Source of the DNA: Candidatus Dormiibacterota bacterium
GTDB lineage: Bacteria > Chloroflexota > Dormibacteria > Dormibacterales > Dormibacteraceae
Assembly (NCBI GenBank): GCA_955652675.1
Contig: CATPBP010000044.1
Span: forward strand, 1 to 44,747
Direction of reading: 5' to 3'
DNA length: 44,747 nt
Part shown: positions 7,455 to 14,552 of the stretch, piece by piece
Position numbering within the stretch: the stretch's first letter is position 1
How the letters are laid out: each line of letters begins with the position of its first letter
The notes under the pieces: generated by a model
Databases searched by the model: none
Told to the model about the DNA's origin: nothing
Seen by the model: the letters and a program-made list of their open reading frames with translations, nothing else
Program-made: the position numbers and the translations under genes

Positions 7455-8390
7455 TCAGACGCGTTCGGCGAGAAAGGCCTCCAGCTCCTGGCGCGTCGGG
7501 AGGCCGGCCCTGGCGCCTCGAGCTCGCGTCGCCATCGATCCTGCGGCGACCGCGCGCCGGACTGCCTCCTCAATGCCTCTCCCCTCGGAGAGCGCGGCCG
7601 CCAGCGCGCCGTTGAAGGCGTCGCCGGCCCCCGTTGCGTCCACCGCGTCCACCTCCGGCGCCGCCACCAAGGTCTCCCGGTCCCTGGCGTAGATCGCCGC
7701 CCCCCGCGAACCCAGGGTGACGACAAGCTTGCGCACCCCCTCGGCGGACAGCCGCTCGAACAGCTTTCCCCAGCTCATCGCCTCATCGGCCAGTCCGGCC
7801 AGGCCGGCCGCCTCATGCTGGTTGGGAGTCAGCACGTCGACCATCGCGAGTATTTCCTTCGGAATCTCGCGGTATGGGGCCGGATTTAACAGGAACATCG
7901 CGCCCGCCTCCGCGGCGCCCCTCGCAGCGGCCAGCACCGCGTCGTCCGGTATCTCAAGGGCTGCCAGGACCACCTTCGGACGGCGTCTGGCAACGTCGGC
8001 CTGAACATCGGCGGCCGAGAGCCGGGAGTTGGCGCCGGAGGCGACCGCGATCTGATTCTCTCCGCCGCCGTCCACCACGATCAGCGCCACTCCGGTCGGC
8101 ACACCACTGACGCTGCGGACGCCTGTGACGTCAACGCCACCCCGGCGAAGATCTTCGATCGCGTCTCTGCCCAGGTCGTCGTCTCCGACCGAGGCGAGGA
8201 GCGCTACCCCGGCTCCCAGGCGGGCCGCGGCGGCCGCCTGGTTGCCGCCCTTTCCTCCCGGCGCCCGCCAGTGCTCACCGCCGATCACGGTCTGGCCGGG
8301 CGCCGGCAGGCGGGGAACACTGACGACCAGGTCGACGTTGATGGATCCCACCACCACGACGGAGCTTGGGGCTGGTTCTGTCTCCCGCAT
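7455..8390 (-). CDS. rbsK: Ribokinase (PfkB family)
   Basis: A 311-residue PfkB-family sugar kinase that matches ribokinase in length and motifs. The N-terminal sugar-binding segment is VVGSINVDLVV with PAPGQTV and the GGKGGNQA signature near residue 46; residues near 100-130 contain the bifurcated lid; NPAP and LTPNQHEA follow; the C-terminal ATP/anion hole and catalytic Asp lie in DAVDATGAGDAFNGALA. It phosphorylates ribose (or a close pentose or nucleoside-derived sugar) at O5 in the cytoplasm. The ATG is directly preceded by GGAG. No ribose transporter is nearby; the EamA transporter upstream is not an obvious ribose carrier. Confidence 0.9.
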   Translation of the reverse strand: MRETEPAPSSVVVVGSINVDLVVSVPRLPAPGQTVIGGEHWRAPGGKGGNQAAAAARLGAGVALLASVGDDDLGRDAIEDLRRGGVDVTGVRSVSGVPTGVALIVVDGGGENQIAVASGANSRLSAADVQADVARRRPKVVLAALEIPDDAVLAAARGAAEAGAMFLLNPAPYREIPKEILAMVDVLTPNQHEAAGLAGLADEAMSWGKLFERLSAEGVRKLVVTLGSRGAAIYARDRETLVAAPEVDAVDATGAGDAFNGALAAALSEGRGIEEAVRRAVAAGSMATRARGARAGLPTRQELEAFLAERV

Positions 8391-8431
8391 CTCCAGCCAA
8401 GCCTAGGCCGAAGGCCACGAGCCGCGGCCGG

Positions 8432-9283
8432 CTAGGTTGCGGCTCGCCGCGGCAGCGGCAGCTCGTGTCCGGCGATCGCCGCCAGTACGAGCGCCGCCCC
8501 GGCCGCCTGCAGCGGGCCGAGGCGCTGCCCCGCCAGAAGCACTGAGAAGAACAGCGCCCAGCCCGGCTCGCCGGCCAGGACCAGCGCTGTCCTGGATGCC
8601 GAGAGGTGCGACTGAACCCAGGTCTGGATGAAGAACGCGAGCGCGCTGGCGAACAGGCCCGTGATCAAGAGCGCCGTCCAGACGCCCGCACTCGGCACCT
8701 GGAACTGCCCTATCCCGCCGGCTGTGAATAGCGCAGCCGAGGTGGCGAGCTGGACCAGGGTAAGCTCGGCGGCGGGAAGGCCGGGCGACCAGTGCGAAAG
8801 CATGACGATCTGCAGCGCGAAGCAGACTGCACAGCCGAGGACGAGCAGGTCGCCGGCCCCGATCCCTGTCTTTCCTGCGCCGGTCAACAGGACTGTCCCG
8901 ACCAGCGCCGTCAGCACGGCCAGCAGCGTGCGCGGGCGCAGCGCGACGCCGAAGAGACGATCCAGCAGCGGCGTGAAAACGAAGAAGAGACCGGTGATCA
9001 GGCCGGCGTTGCCGGGTGAAGTAGAGCGGAGACCGGCGGTCTGGAGCAGGTATCCGGCGGCGAGCGGAAGGCCGATCAACGCCCCCAGGGCGCACACCCG
9101 CCGGCTCGGCAGCCGCCGTACCAGCACCAGCATGGCCACGGTTGCGATCAGGAAGCGAATGGCGAGGAACGGGAGGACCGGATACTGCGAGATGGCGTCC
9201 TTGACCACCACGAAGGTCCAGCCCCACACGGCGGTGACGCCGAGCAGCAGGGCGACGTAGAGGGCCTGGGTCCGCGGCGGCAT
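8432..9283 (-). CDS. EamA/DMT-family membrane transporter
   Basis: A 283-residue protein with ten hydrophobic segments in two EamA repeats, the standard layout of drug/metabolite transporters. Typical features are AVWGWTFVVVKDAI in the first helix, FLAIRFLIATVA in the second, TSPGNAGLITGLFFVFTPLLD before the third and fourth segments, and SHLSASRTALVLAGEPGWALFFS in the second repeat. Family members export amino acids, nucleosides or other metabolites; the substrate is not predictable. The gene follows the GH65 gene on the minus strand but is separated from it by a hairpin-rich dispersed repeat, so it probably has its own promoter or reduced read-through. The start is the ATG at 9283. Confidence 0.88.
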   Translation of the reverse strand: MPPRTQALYVALLLGVTAVWGWTFVVVKDAISQYPVLPFLAIRFLIATVAMLVLVRRLPSRRVCALGALIGLPLAAGYLLQTAGLRSTSPGNAGLITGLFFVFTPLLDRLFGVALRPRTLLAVLTALVGTVLLTGAGKTGIGAGDLLVLGCAVCFALQIVMLSHWSPGLPAAELTLVQLATSAALFTAGGIGQFQVPSAGVWTALLITGLFASALAFFIQTWVQSHLSASRTALVLAGEPGWALFFSVLLAGQRLGPLQAAGAALVLAAIAGHELPLPRRAAT

Positions 9284-9299
9284 CGCTCAACCCTAGCGA

Positions 9300-9363
9300 C
9301 CCCCTCCCCCGGCCCCTGGCCGGGTACTCCCCCGCTTCGCGGCCCGACTTCGCGAGGGAGAGA
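9300..9363 (-). repeat. Dispersed hairpin element, copy 1 (terminator- or REP-like)
   Basis: About 64 bp immediately downstream of the GH65 gene. It contains a 7-bp stem with a 3-base loop (9308-9314 with 9318-9324) and an outer CTCCC/GGGAG pair (9327-9331 with 9356-9360) around a repeated CTTCGCG motif. It matches the reverse complement of 24248-24312 at roughly 57 of 64 positions with one gap. In both copies the element has the same orientation relative to the gene whose 3' end it follows, which suggests termination or mRNA 3'-end protection. Confidence 0.7.
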
Positions 9364-9365
9364 TT

Positions 9366-9383
9366 CTCTCTCTCTCTCTCTCT
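9366..9383. repeat. (CT)9 dinucleotide microsatellite
   Basis: Nine CT units lie directly after the stop codon of the minus-strand GH65 gene, so they are GA units in the mRNA. Length variation here would alter the spacing between the stop codon and the hairpin element but not the protein. Confidence 0.85.
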
Positions 9384-9384
9384 T

Positions 9385-11784
9385 CTAGCTCGGGGTCTGG
9401 AAGGTGTGGCTTTCGCCGGGCTTGATCTCTGCGACTTCTTCTCCGACCCCGACTTTGGCCGAGGGGGAGAAGCTGTCCGGTAGCGCCCTGACATGCACCT
9501 GGGGACCGTCGAGGGTGACCTCGATCTGGCTCCCTCGAAAGCGTAGCGGTACCGAGAGGCCGGCGAGGTTTGGCATCGTCCGAGGCTGCAGGTGCAGCAC
9601 GCCGTCCTGGATCGTCTCCCCGAGGTAGAAGCGCTGGATCAGATCGAGAGTTCCGGACATGACTCCGAGGTGTATGCCCTCGGCGGTGGTGCCGCCCTGC
9701 ACGTCGCCGATATCGCTCTCCAGCGCGACCATGTACCTCTCCCACGAGGCCTGGAGATCGATGTTGGCGAGGACGCCGGCGTGGGCCACGAAGCTGAGAG
9801 TCGAACCGTGCGAGGTGCGCTGATCGTAGTACTCCAGGTTCTTGCGGGCCGTGTCCGAGGAGTAGGGGTAGCCGAGCCGCTGGAAGATCTCCTGGAGCTC
9901 CTCTTCGCGGAAAAGGAAGAAGAGGAGCACCGCGTCCGCTTGCTTGGTGAGCTTGTAGCGGTCTGGTTCGTCACCGGCCGCCTTCAGGATCCTGTCCAAC
10001 CGCTGGATGTTGCCGTGCTCTCTGCGATATCTCTCCCAGTCCAGTTCCTCCAGGTCCTCGTAGCCCTCGAACTGGCTGATGATGCCGTCCCCATGGAAGG
10101 GCACGAACATCCGTCGGCTCATCTCCTCCCAGGTCCGGACCTCCTCCTTGGACAGGTCCAGCCTGTCCCAGAGAAAAGCGCGGCGGCGTTCCGGGAGCAG
10201 CTCGAGCAGCCTGGTCGTGGTCTTCATCAGCCAGGCCACCATCACGTTGGTGTAGGCGTTGTTGCGGAGTCCCGGTTCGTCAGAGCCGGGATACCCCTCG
10301 TGGAACTCGTCGGGACCCATCACGCCGTGAATCTCGTAGCGATCGCGCTCCGGGTTGAAGTGCGCGATGCTCGCCCAGAAGCGAGCGATCTCGAGCATCA
10401 TCTCGGCGCCGTACTCGAGCAGAAAATCCTCGTCGGCAGTGGCCTGGAAGTAGTGCCAGATGTTGTAGAAGATCGCCGCGTTGACGTGGCGCTGGTTGCG
10501 GCTCAGGTCCGGCTCCCAGGCCCCCGAGCGAGGGTTCAGATGGACGACCTGCGTCTCTTCGCTGCCATCACTTCCACTCTGCCAGGGATACATGGCGCCA
10601 CGGTAGCCAGCCTCCGCGGCTGCCGCCCGCGCCTCACCGAGACGCCGATAGCGGTACATGAGCAGCTCGCGCGTGATTCGGGGCAGCCGGAAGTTGAGAA
10701 ACGGATAGATGTAGAGCTCGTCCCAGAAGATGTGACCGCGATACGCCTCGCCGTTGAGACCGCGGGCGGGGACCCCGGCATCCAGCCCCACAGTGTGCTT
10801 GGACGTCGTCTGGAGGATGTGAGAGATGTGGAAACGAAGGAGGAACTGGACTCGATCGTCCTCGGGCACATGGATGTCGCAATCGTCCCAGAGCTGGCTC
10901 CAGGCGGCCGCGTGGCGCTCGAACTCCTCTGCGAAGCTCGTATAACGAGCCACCGCCCTCTCCGAGGTGCTGCGGGGCTCGCTGATGCCCCGATCGCGCG
11001 AGGTGTAAAAGGCGACCATCTTCTCCACCCGTACGGGGACTCTTTCCTCCAGCCTGAAAGTCAGCGTCTGATGGACGTAGTCCTCCATGTGGTAGAGCGT
11101 CCGCCGGACCTCCGGCTCCTCGCCGTTTCCAAAGACGCGGGTGCGCGCCGCTTCTGCGACGTAGGTGCGGGACTGCCTGGTTTGCGCTATCAGGGAGATC
11201 GCGTCGGTGAACGGTGAGCGGCTGGCGATGGAATTGAGATGGCGGCCCTCGAGCTGCCGGTATCGAGCGACCCCCTGGTTCGTCACGCGAGCGTCCAGCG
11301 CTGTTATCACTGTCACCTCGCCGGACCAGTTCTCGGCGGTGACGGTCCACTCCATTGCGCCCAGGTGCATGTCGGCCATGCTCACGAAACGGCGGCTGCG
11401 CAGGGTTGTCTCCCTCCCCGCACCGTCTCGAAAGCGCATCGTGCGGGTGATCATGGCGTTGCGCACGTCGAGCTCATGGCGGTAGCTCAGAAGTTCGACA
11501 TCGTCCGGGCTGACGGGCGCGCCATCCTCGATCTGGAGCTTCATGACAAGCCAGTTGGGCAGGTTGACCAGGTCCTCGTTGAGCACCGGCCGCCCGCCCA
11601 TGATGGTCGTCTCCCGGTTGTAGACGCCGTGCGCGTAGGTTCCGGGATAGTGGACCTCGTCCACGTCGGCCCACTCCGCGGCCGCTCGGGTTACGAAGTA
11701 GCCGTTCCCGGTGGAGGTCAGTACCTCGCGGAGCTTTTCCTGCTCTGGCTCATAGGCGTCGTAGGCGAGCGTCCAGTTCTCCAT
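9385..11784 (-). CDS. GH65 family disaccharide phosphorylase (trehalose/maltose/kojibiose type)
   Basis: A 799-residue cytoplasmic GH65 protein with N-terminal beta-sandwich, central (alpha/alpha)6 barrel and C-terminal domain, the normal full length. GHIFWDELYIYP is the family WD motif; the general acid Glu is in GVMGPDEFHEGYPG near residue 492; the phosphate-loop signature is RTSHGSTLSF near residue 658; GGTTAEGIHLG follows. Family enzymes split a glucosyl disaccharide with phosphate to give glucose and beta-glucose-1-phosphate; some actinobacterial members act as trehalases. It is the last gene after an HAD beta-phosphoglucomutase and an OtsB phosphatase, and a glucokinase and sugar porter precede these, which fits phosphorolysis with full recovery of glucose-6-phosphate. 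The substrate is unproven; the OtsB neighbour favours trehalose. The ATG at 11784 is preceded by a purine-rich SD. Confidence 0.9.
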   Translation of the reverse strand: MENWTLAYDAYEPEQEKLREVLTSTGNGYFVTRAAAEWADVDEVHYPGTYAHGVYNRETTIMGGRPVLNEDLVNLPNWLVMKLQIEDGAPVSPDDVELLSYRHELDVRNAMITRTMRFRDGAGRETTLRSRRFVSMADMHLGAMEWTVTAENWSGEVTVITALDARVTNQGVARYRQLEGRHLNSIASRSPFTDAISLIAQTRQSRTYVAEAARTRVFGNGEEPEVRRTLYHMEDYVHQTLTFRLEERVPVRVEKMVAFYTSRDRGISEPRSTSERAVARYTSFAEEFERHAAAWSQLWDDCDIHVPEDDRVQFLLRFHISHILQTTSKHTVGLDAGVPARGLNGEAYRGHIFWDELYIYPFLNFRLPRITRELLMYRYRRLGEARAAAAEAGYRGAMYPWQSGSDGSEETQVVHLNPRSGAWEPDLSRNQRHVNAAIFYNIWHYFQATADEDFLLEYGAEMMLEIARFWASIAHFNPERDRYEIHGVMGPDEFHEGYPGSDEPGLRNNAYTNVMVAWLMKTTTRLLELLPERRRAFLWDRLDLSKEEVRTWEEMSRRMFVPFHGDGIISQFEGYEDLEELDWERYRREHGNIQRLDRILKAAGDEPDRYKLTKQADAVLLFFLFREEELQEIFQRLGYPYSSDTARKNLEYYDQRTSHGSTLSFVAHAGVLANIDLQASWERYMVALESDIGDVQGGTTAEGIHLGVMSGTLDLIQRFYLGETIQDGVLHLQPRTMPNLAGLSVPLRFRGSQIEVTLDGPQVHVRALPDSFSPSAKVGVGEEVAEIKPGESHTFQTPS

Positions 11785-11799
11785 GCGATCTTCCTCTCC

Positions 11800-12654
11800 C
11801 TAACCGGAGCCGGCCGCGCTGCCGGCGCCGGCGGAGCGCCCGACCAGATCCAGGAACTGCTCGACCTCCTCCATTCCGCCGACGATGTAGTCGGCGGAGG
11901 TCATGCGGCCTGCGACCTCGGGATCGTCGGCGCGGCCGACGTAGATCCCGAGACCGCGTCCCGACAGGGCCTCGAAAGCGTCCTCGTCGGTGATGTCGTC
12001 CCCCACGTAGATCGGGAGCACGTCCTCACCATCGAGGTCCAGCGCATGCAGCAGGTAGAGAACGGCTTTGCCCTTGTCCCAGTCGATGTTCGGTTGAATC
12101 TCGAAGACCATCTTGCCCGGCGTCACTTTGAGCTTCCCCGGATTCTCAGCAAGGATCCGGTCCACGACCTCTTTGACCCGTGGCCGCTGCTCTTCGGCGA
12201 CCAGCCTGAAGTGGGCGGCGACGGAGTTGCTCTTCGGCTCCACCAGAGCCCCCGGAATCGAGCCGAGCTCCTCGCTCAGGCGGCCCCGCACCTGCTGCAG
12301 GAGATCCCCGAACTCCGATCCTTCCTGTCGCTGGATGGTCCCACCGGAGGGACTCCAGATGTCGAAGCCATGGCTGCCGGCGACGATCAGGTCGTCGACG
12401 CCCATCAGCTCCTGCACGACGCGCCGGTCACGGCCGCTGACCACGCCTACCGGGCAGTGCTTGGCCAGGCGGCGAACGGCGCTCCGCATGCTCTCGGAGA
12501 TGAGCGCGTCCTCCGGCCGGTCGACGATCGGCGTGAGGGTGCCGTCGTAGTCCAGGAAGACCGCCGGCCGCCTCCCGGCCAGCCGCCGGGAGATCTCAGC
12601 GCTCTCGGCGGTGGCACTCGGCAGCTCGGCGATCGGTCGCTCGCCGCTCTCCAT
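11800..12654 (-). CDS. otsB: Trehalose-6-phosphate phosphatase
   Basis: A 284-residue HAD-superfamily phosphatase of the trehalose-PPase family. Motif I is VFLDYDGTLTPI with the nucleophile and acid Asp residues; motif II is GVVSGRDR; SHGFD follows; the C2 cap carries EPKSNSVAAHFR; motifs III and IV appear as WDKGKAV and YVGDDITDEDAF. It converts trehalose-6-phosphate to trehalose. The long frame begins with TTG at 12657, but the ATG at 12654 shares its A with the stop of the upstream beta-phosphoglucomutase gene (TGATG), so coupled translation from that ATG is likely. No otsA lies in the window, so the substrate must come from elsewhere, or the enzyme dephosphorylates imported or recycled sugar phosphate. 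Confidence 0.92.
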   Translation of the reverse strand: MESGERPIAELPSATAESAEISRRLAGRRPAVFLDYDGTLTPIVDRPEDALISESMRSAVRRLAKHCPVGVVSGRDRRVVQELMGVDDLIVAGSHGFDIWSPSGGTIQRQEGSEFGDLLQQVRGRLSEELGSIPGALVEPKSNSVAAHFRLVAEEQRPRVKEVVDRILAENPGKLKVTPGKMVFEIQPNIDWDKGKAVLYLLHALDLDGEDVLPIYVGDDITDEDAFEALSGRGLGIYVGRADDPEVAGRMTSADYIVGGMEEVEQFLDLVGRSAGAGSAAGSG

Positions 12655-13439
12655 CAAGCCATCGACGCTTTTTCCAGGCGCCCCTCGCTCAGCTTGTTGA
12701 TGGCCGGATCGTCGAGAGACGTCACCACCAGGTCGGCACCCGCCTCCTGCAACAGCTTCTGGTCGTGCATCCTGGCCACGCCCAGGGCCGCCATCTTGCC
12801 GGCCTTCGCAGCCTGCACCCCGGACGAGGCGTCCTCGACGACGAAGCAGCTCTCGGGCGGCAGCCCGAGCTCCTGCGCCGCGGTCAGGAAGATCATCGGA
12901 TTCGGTTTGCCCTGGGGGAAATCCCGCCCCGATATGTCGGCGTCGAAGAGCTTCTGAAGGGTGAGCCCCTCCTTGACGAAGTCGTAGGGCAGCCCTCGCT
13001 CGGCACAGAAAAGGTCGAGCTGGATCCGGCTCAGGAAGAGCCCCGCGTTTTTGGAGGACGAGGCCACCGCGAGCGGGATGCCGGCACTTTTCACGGCCAG
13101 CACGAAACGCAGCGCGTCCGAGAAGGCGTGGAACTGACCCGCCTCGATCAGCTTGATCACGAGCACCTGCTTGCGCTCGCCATAGGCCTCAGCCCGTGCC
13201 TCCGCGTCCGGCACCCCGAAATACTCGAGCGCGGAGCGGGCGCCGGCCGCCCGAGGCTTGCCCGCCATCACAGCCTGGTAGATGGCCGGCGTGAAGCGAT
13301 CCGGCGAGTAGGTAGTCTGATCCCGGATGTCGCTCCACTCCCCCTCCATGAGCTCCTTGAGCGCCTCCCGCCAGGCGCGCTCGTGAGGTGAGTCGACCAG
13401 CACCCCGTCCACGTCGAAGATCGCTCCGCGATAGCCCAT
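12654..13439 (-). CDS. HAD hydrolase, beta-phosphoglucomutase-like
   Basis: A 261-residue HAD protein with a helical C1 cap. Motif I is AIFDVDGVLVDSPHERAW, with the two Asp residues needed for phosphoryl transfer and acid/base catalysis; motif II is LAVASSSKNA; motif III is GKPNPMIFL; motif IV is FVVEDASSGVQAAKAG. The DVDGV(L)VDS form and the VASSSKN motif match beta-phosphoglucomutases, which interconvert beta-glucose-1-phosphate and glucose-6-phosphate. That activity is exactly what a GH65 phosphorylase needs. The cap is somewhat longer than in the lactococcal enzyme, so a phosphatase role is possible. The ATG has AGGAGG 5 bases upstream. Its stop overlaps otsB, and glucokinase is 8 bp upstream. 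Confidence 0.85.
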   Translation of the reverse strand: MGYRGAIFDVDGVLVDSPHERAWREALKELMEGEWSDIRDQTTYSPDRFTPAIYQAVMAGKPRAAGARSALEYFGVPDAEARAEAYGERKQVLVIKLIEAGQFHAFSDALRFVLAVKSAGIPLAVASSSKNAGLFLSRIQLDLFCAERGLPYDFVKEGLTLQKLFDADISGRDFPQGKPNPMIFLTAAQELGLPPESCFVVEDASSGVQAAKAGKMAALGVARMHDQKLLQEAGADLVVTSLDDPAINKLSEGRLEKASMA

Positions 13440-13447
13440 GGAACCTC

Positions 13448-14512
13448 CTATTGCATCTGGCTCGACGTCCCGCTCTCTGCGGAAGATCCAGCCGAGGGGG
13501 TGAACAAGCGCAGGCCCTCGCTGGCGGCGCCAAGCAGCGCCACCTCGCCCATGATCACGTACACCGGCACCTGTTCCAGCATCTTTGTGAAGCGACCGGC
13601 CTTGACGAAAGCGTCGAGAAAGACCGGCATCCTTAGGCGCTCGCGTAGGACCTGGGCGATCCCCCCGGCCATGTACAACCCGCCGGTGGCTAGGAACTTC
13701 AACGAGATGTTCGCAGCCTCCGTACCCAGGATGTGGAGGAAGAGGTCCATCGTGGCGTCGGCGAGCGGGTCGTCGACGGAGGGATCGAGAGCAGCCTGCA
13801 GGATGGGTCGGGTCCGGTCCTCGGTCTGGAGCAGCTCGCTCGCCAGCCGCGGCGACTCCGGTATCCCGCGGTGGTCGCGAAGGAACTCGTAGAGATTGGG
13901 GATGCCGACGCCGGATGCAACCCGCTCAAAGCTCACGTGCTCGAAGTCCTTCCACATCTCGCGCAAGAGATCGAGCTCGAGCTCGGTAGTGGGTGCGAAT
14001 GCGGCATGCCCCCCTTCGGAGGCCTGGGCCCTATAGCCTAATTCGGTCGCGACCAGGTAGGCCTCCCCGAGCCCTGTACCGGGGGCCAGAACGGCGATGG
14101 CGCCTCCGGGAACGGCCTCCCCCTCCTTGATCTGGTAAAGGTCGTCCGGCCGAAGAATCGGGATTGCGCTGGCGATGGCCACCAGGTCGTTCAGCAGCCA
14201 GGTCCGGTCAACCCCCAGCGCGTCGGCGAGCGAGGTTTCGTCGATCTGCCACGTCAGGTTCGTGAGATGTGCATGGCCCTCAAGGACCGGACCCGCCACG
14301 TCGAAGCAGGCGCCATCCACCTTCAGGCCGACCTCATTAAGGAAGGCCCGCGATATCTCCGCGAGCCCCGAGTAGTCGGCGCTCGGATACCTGCGCTTTG
14401 CGAGCGTTTCTCGCGGCCCTCCGGAGACGGACACAACGGCGAGGTCGGTCTTGGTGCCCCCGACGTCGCCGGCAAGGAGGAGCCGGCCTTCTTCTCCGAA
14501 CTTCGGCTTCAC
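13448..14512 (-). CDS. glk: Glucokinase (bacterial Glk, PF02685 type)
   Basis: A 354-residue ASKHA-fold hexokinase of the Escherichia coli Glk type rather than the ROK type. The phosphate-1 loop is LLLAGDVGGTKTDLAV; GPVLEGHAHLTNLTWQID and LLNDLVAIA contain the sugar-binding and catalytic Asp region; APGTGLGEAYL is the second phosphate loop; EGGHAAFAP and the C-terminal GGLYMAGGIA follow. It phosphorylates glucose with ATP. In this operon it would capture the free glucose released by the GH65 enzyme and glucose taken up by the upstream porter. The start is GTG at 14512, with only a weak SD. About 30 residues of C-terminal serine-rich tail exceed the usual family length. Confidence 0.9.
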   Translation of the reverse strand: MKPKFGEEGRLLLAGDVGGTKTDLAVVSVSGGPRETLAKRRYPSADYSGLAEISRAFLNEVGLKVDGACFDVAGPVLEGHAHLTNLTWQIDETSLADALGVDRTWLLNDLVAIASAIPILRPDDLYQIKEGEAVPGGAIAVLAPGTGLGEAYLVATELGYRAQASEGGHAAFAPTTELELDLLREMWKDFEHVSFERVASGVGIPNLYEFLRDHRGIPESPRLASELLQTEDRTRPILQAALDPSVDDPLADATMDLFLHILGTEAANISLKFLATGGLYMAGGIAQVLRERLRMPVFLDAFVKAGRFTKMLEQVPVYVIMGEVALLGAASEGLRLFTPSAGSSAESGTSSQMQ

Positions 14513-14552
14513 GTCACCGCCTTCTTGTAACGAGCTGCCGGAGCGCTGCTGG

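Noticed and set aside
9592-12957. Two long + strand ORFs (541 and 572 codons)
   Set aside because: Antisense shadows of GH65, otsB and the HAD gene, whose motifs are unmistakable on the minus strand.
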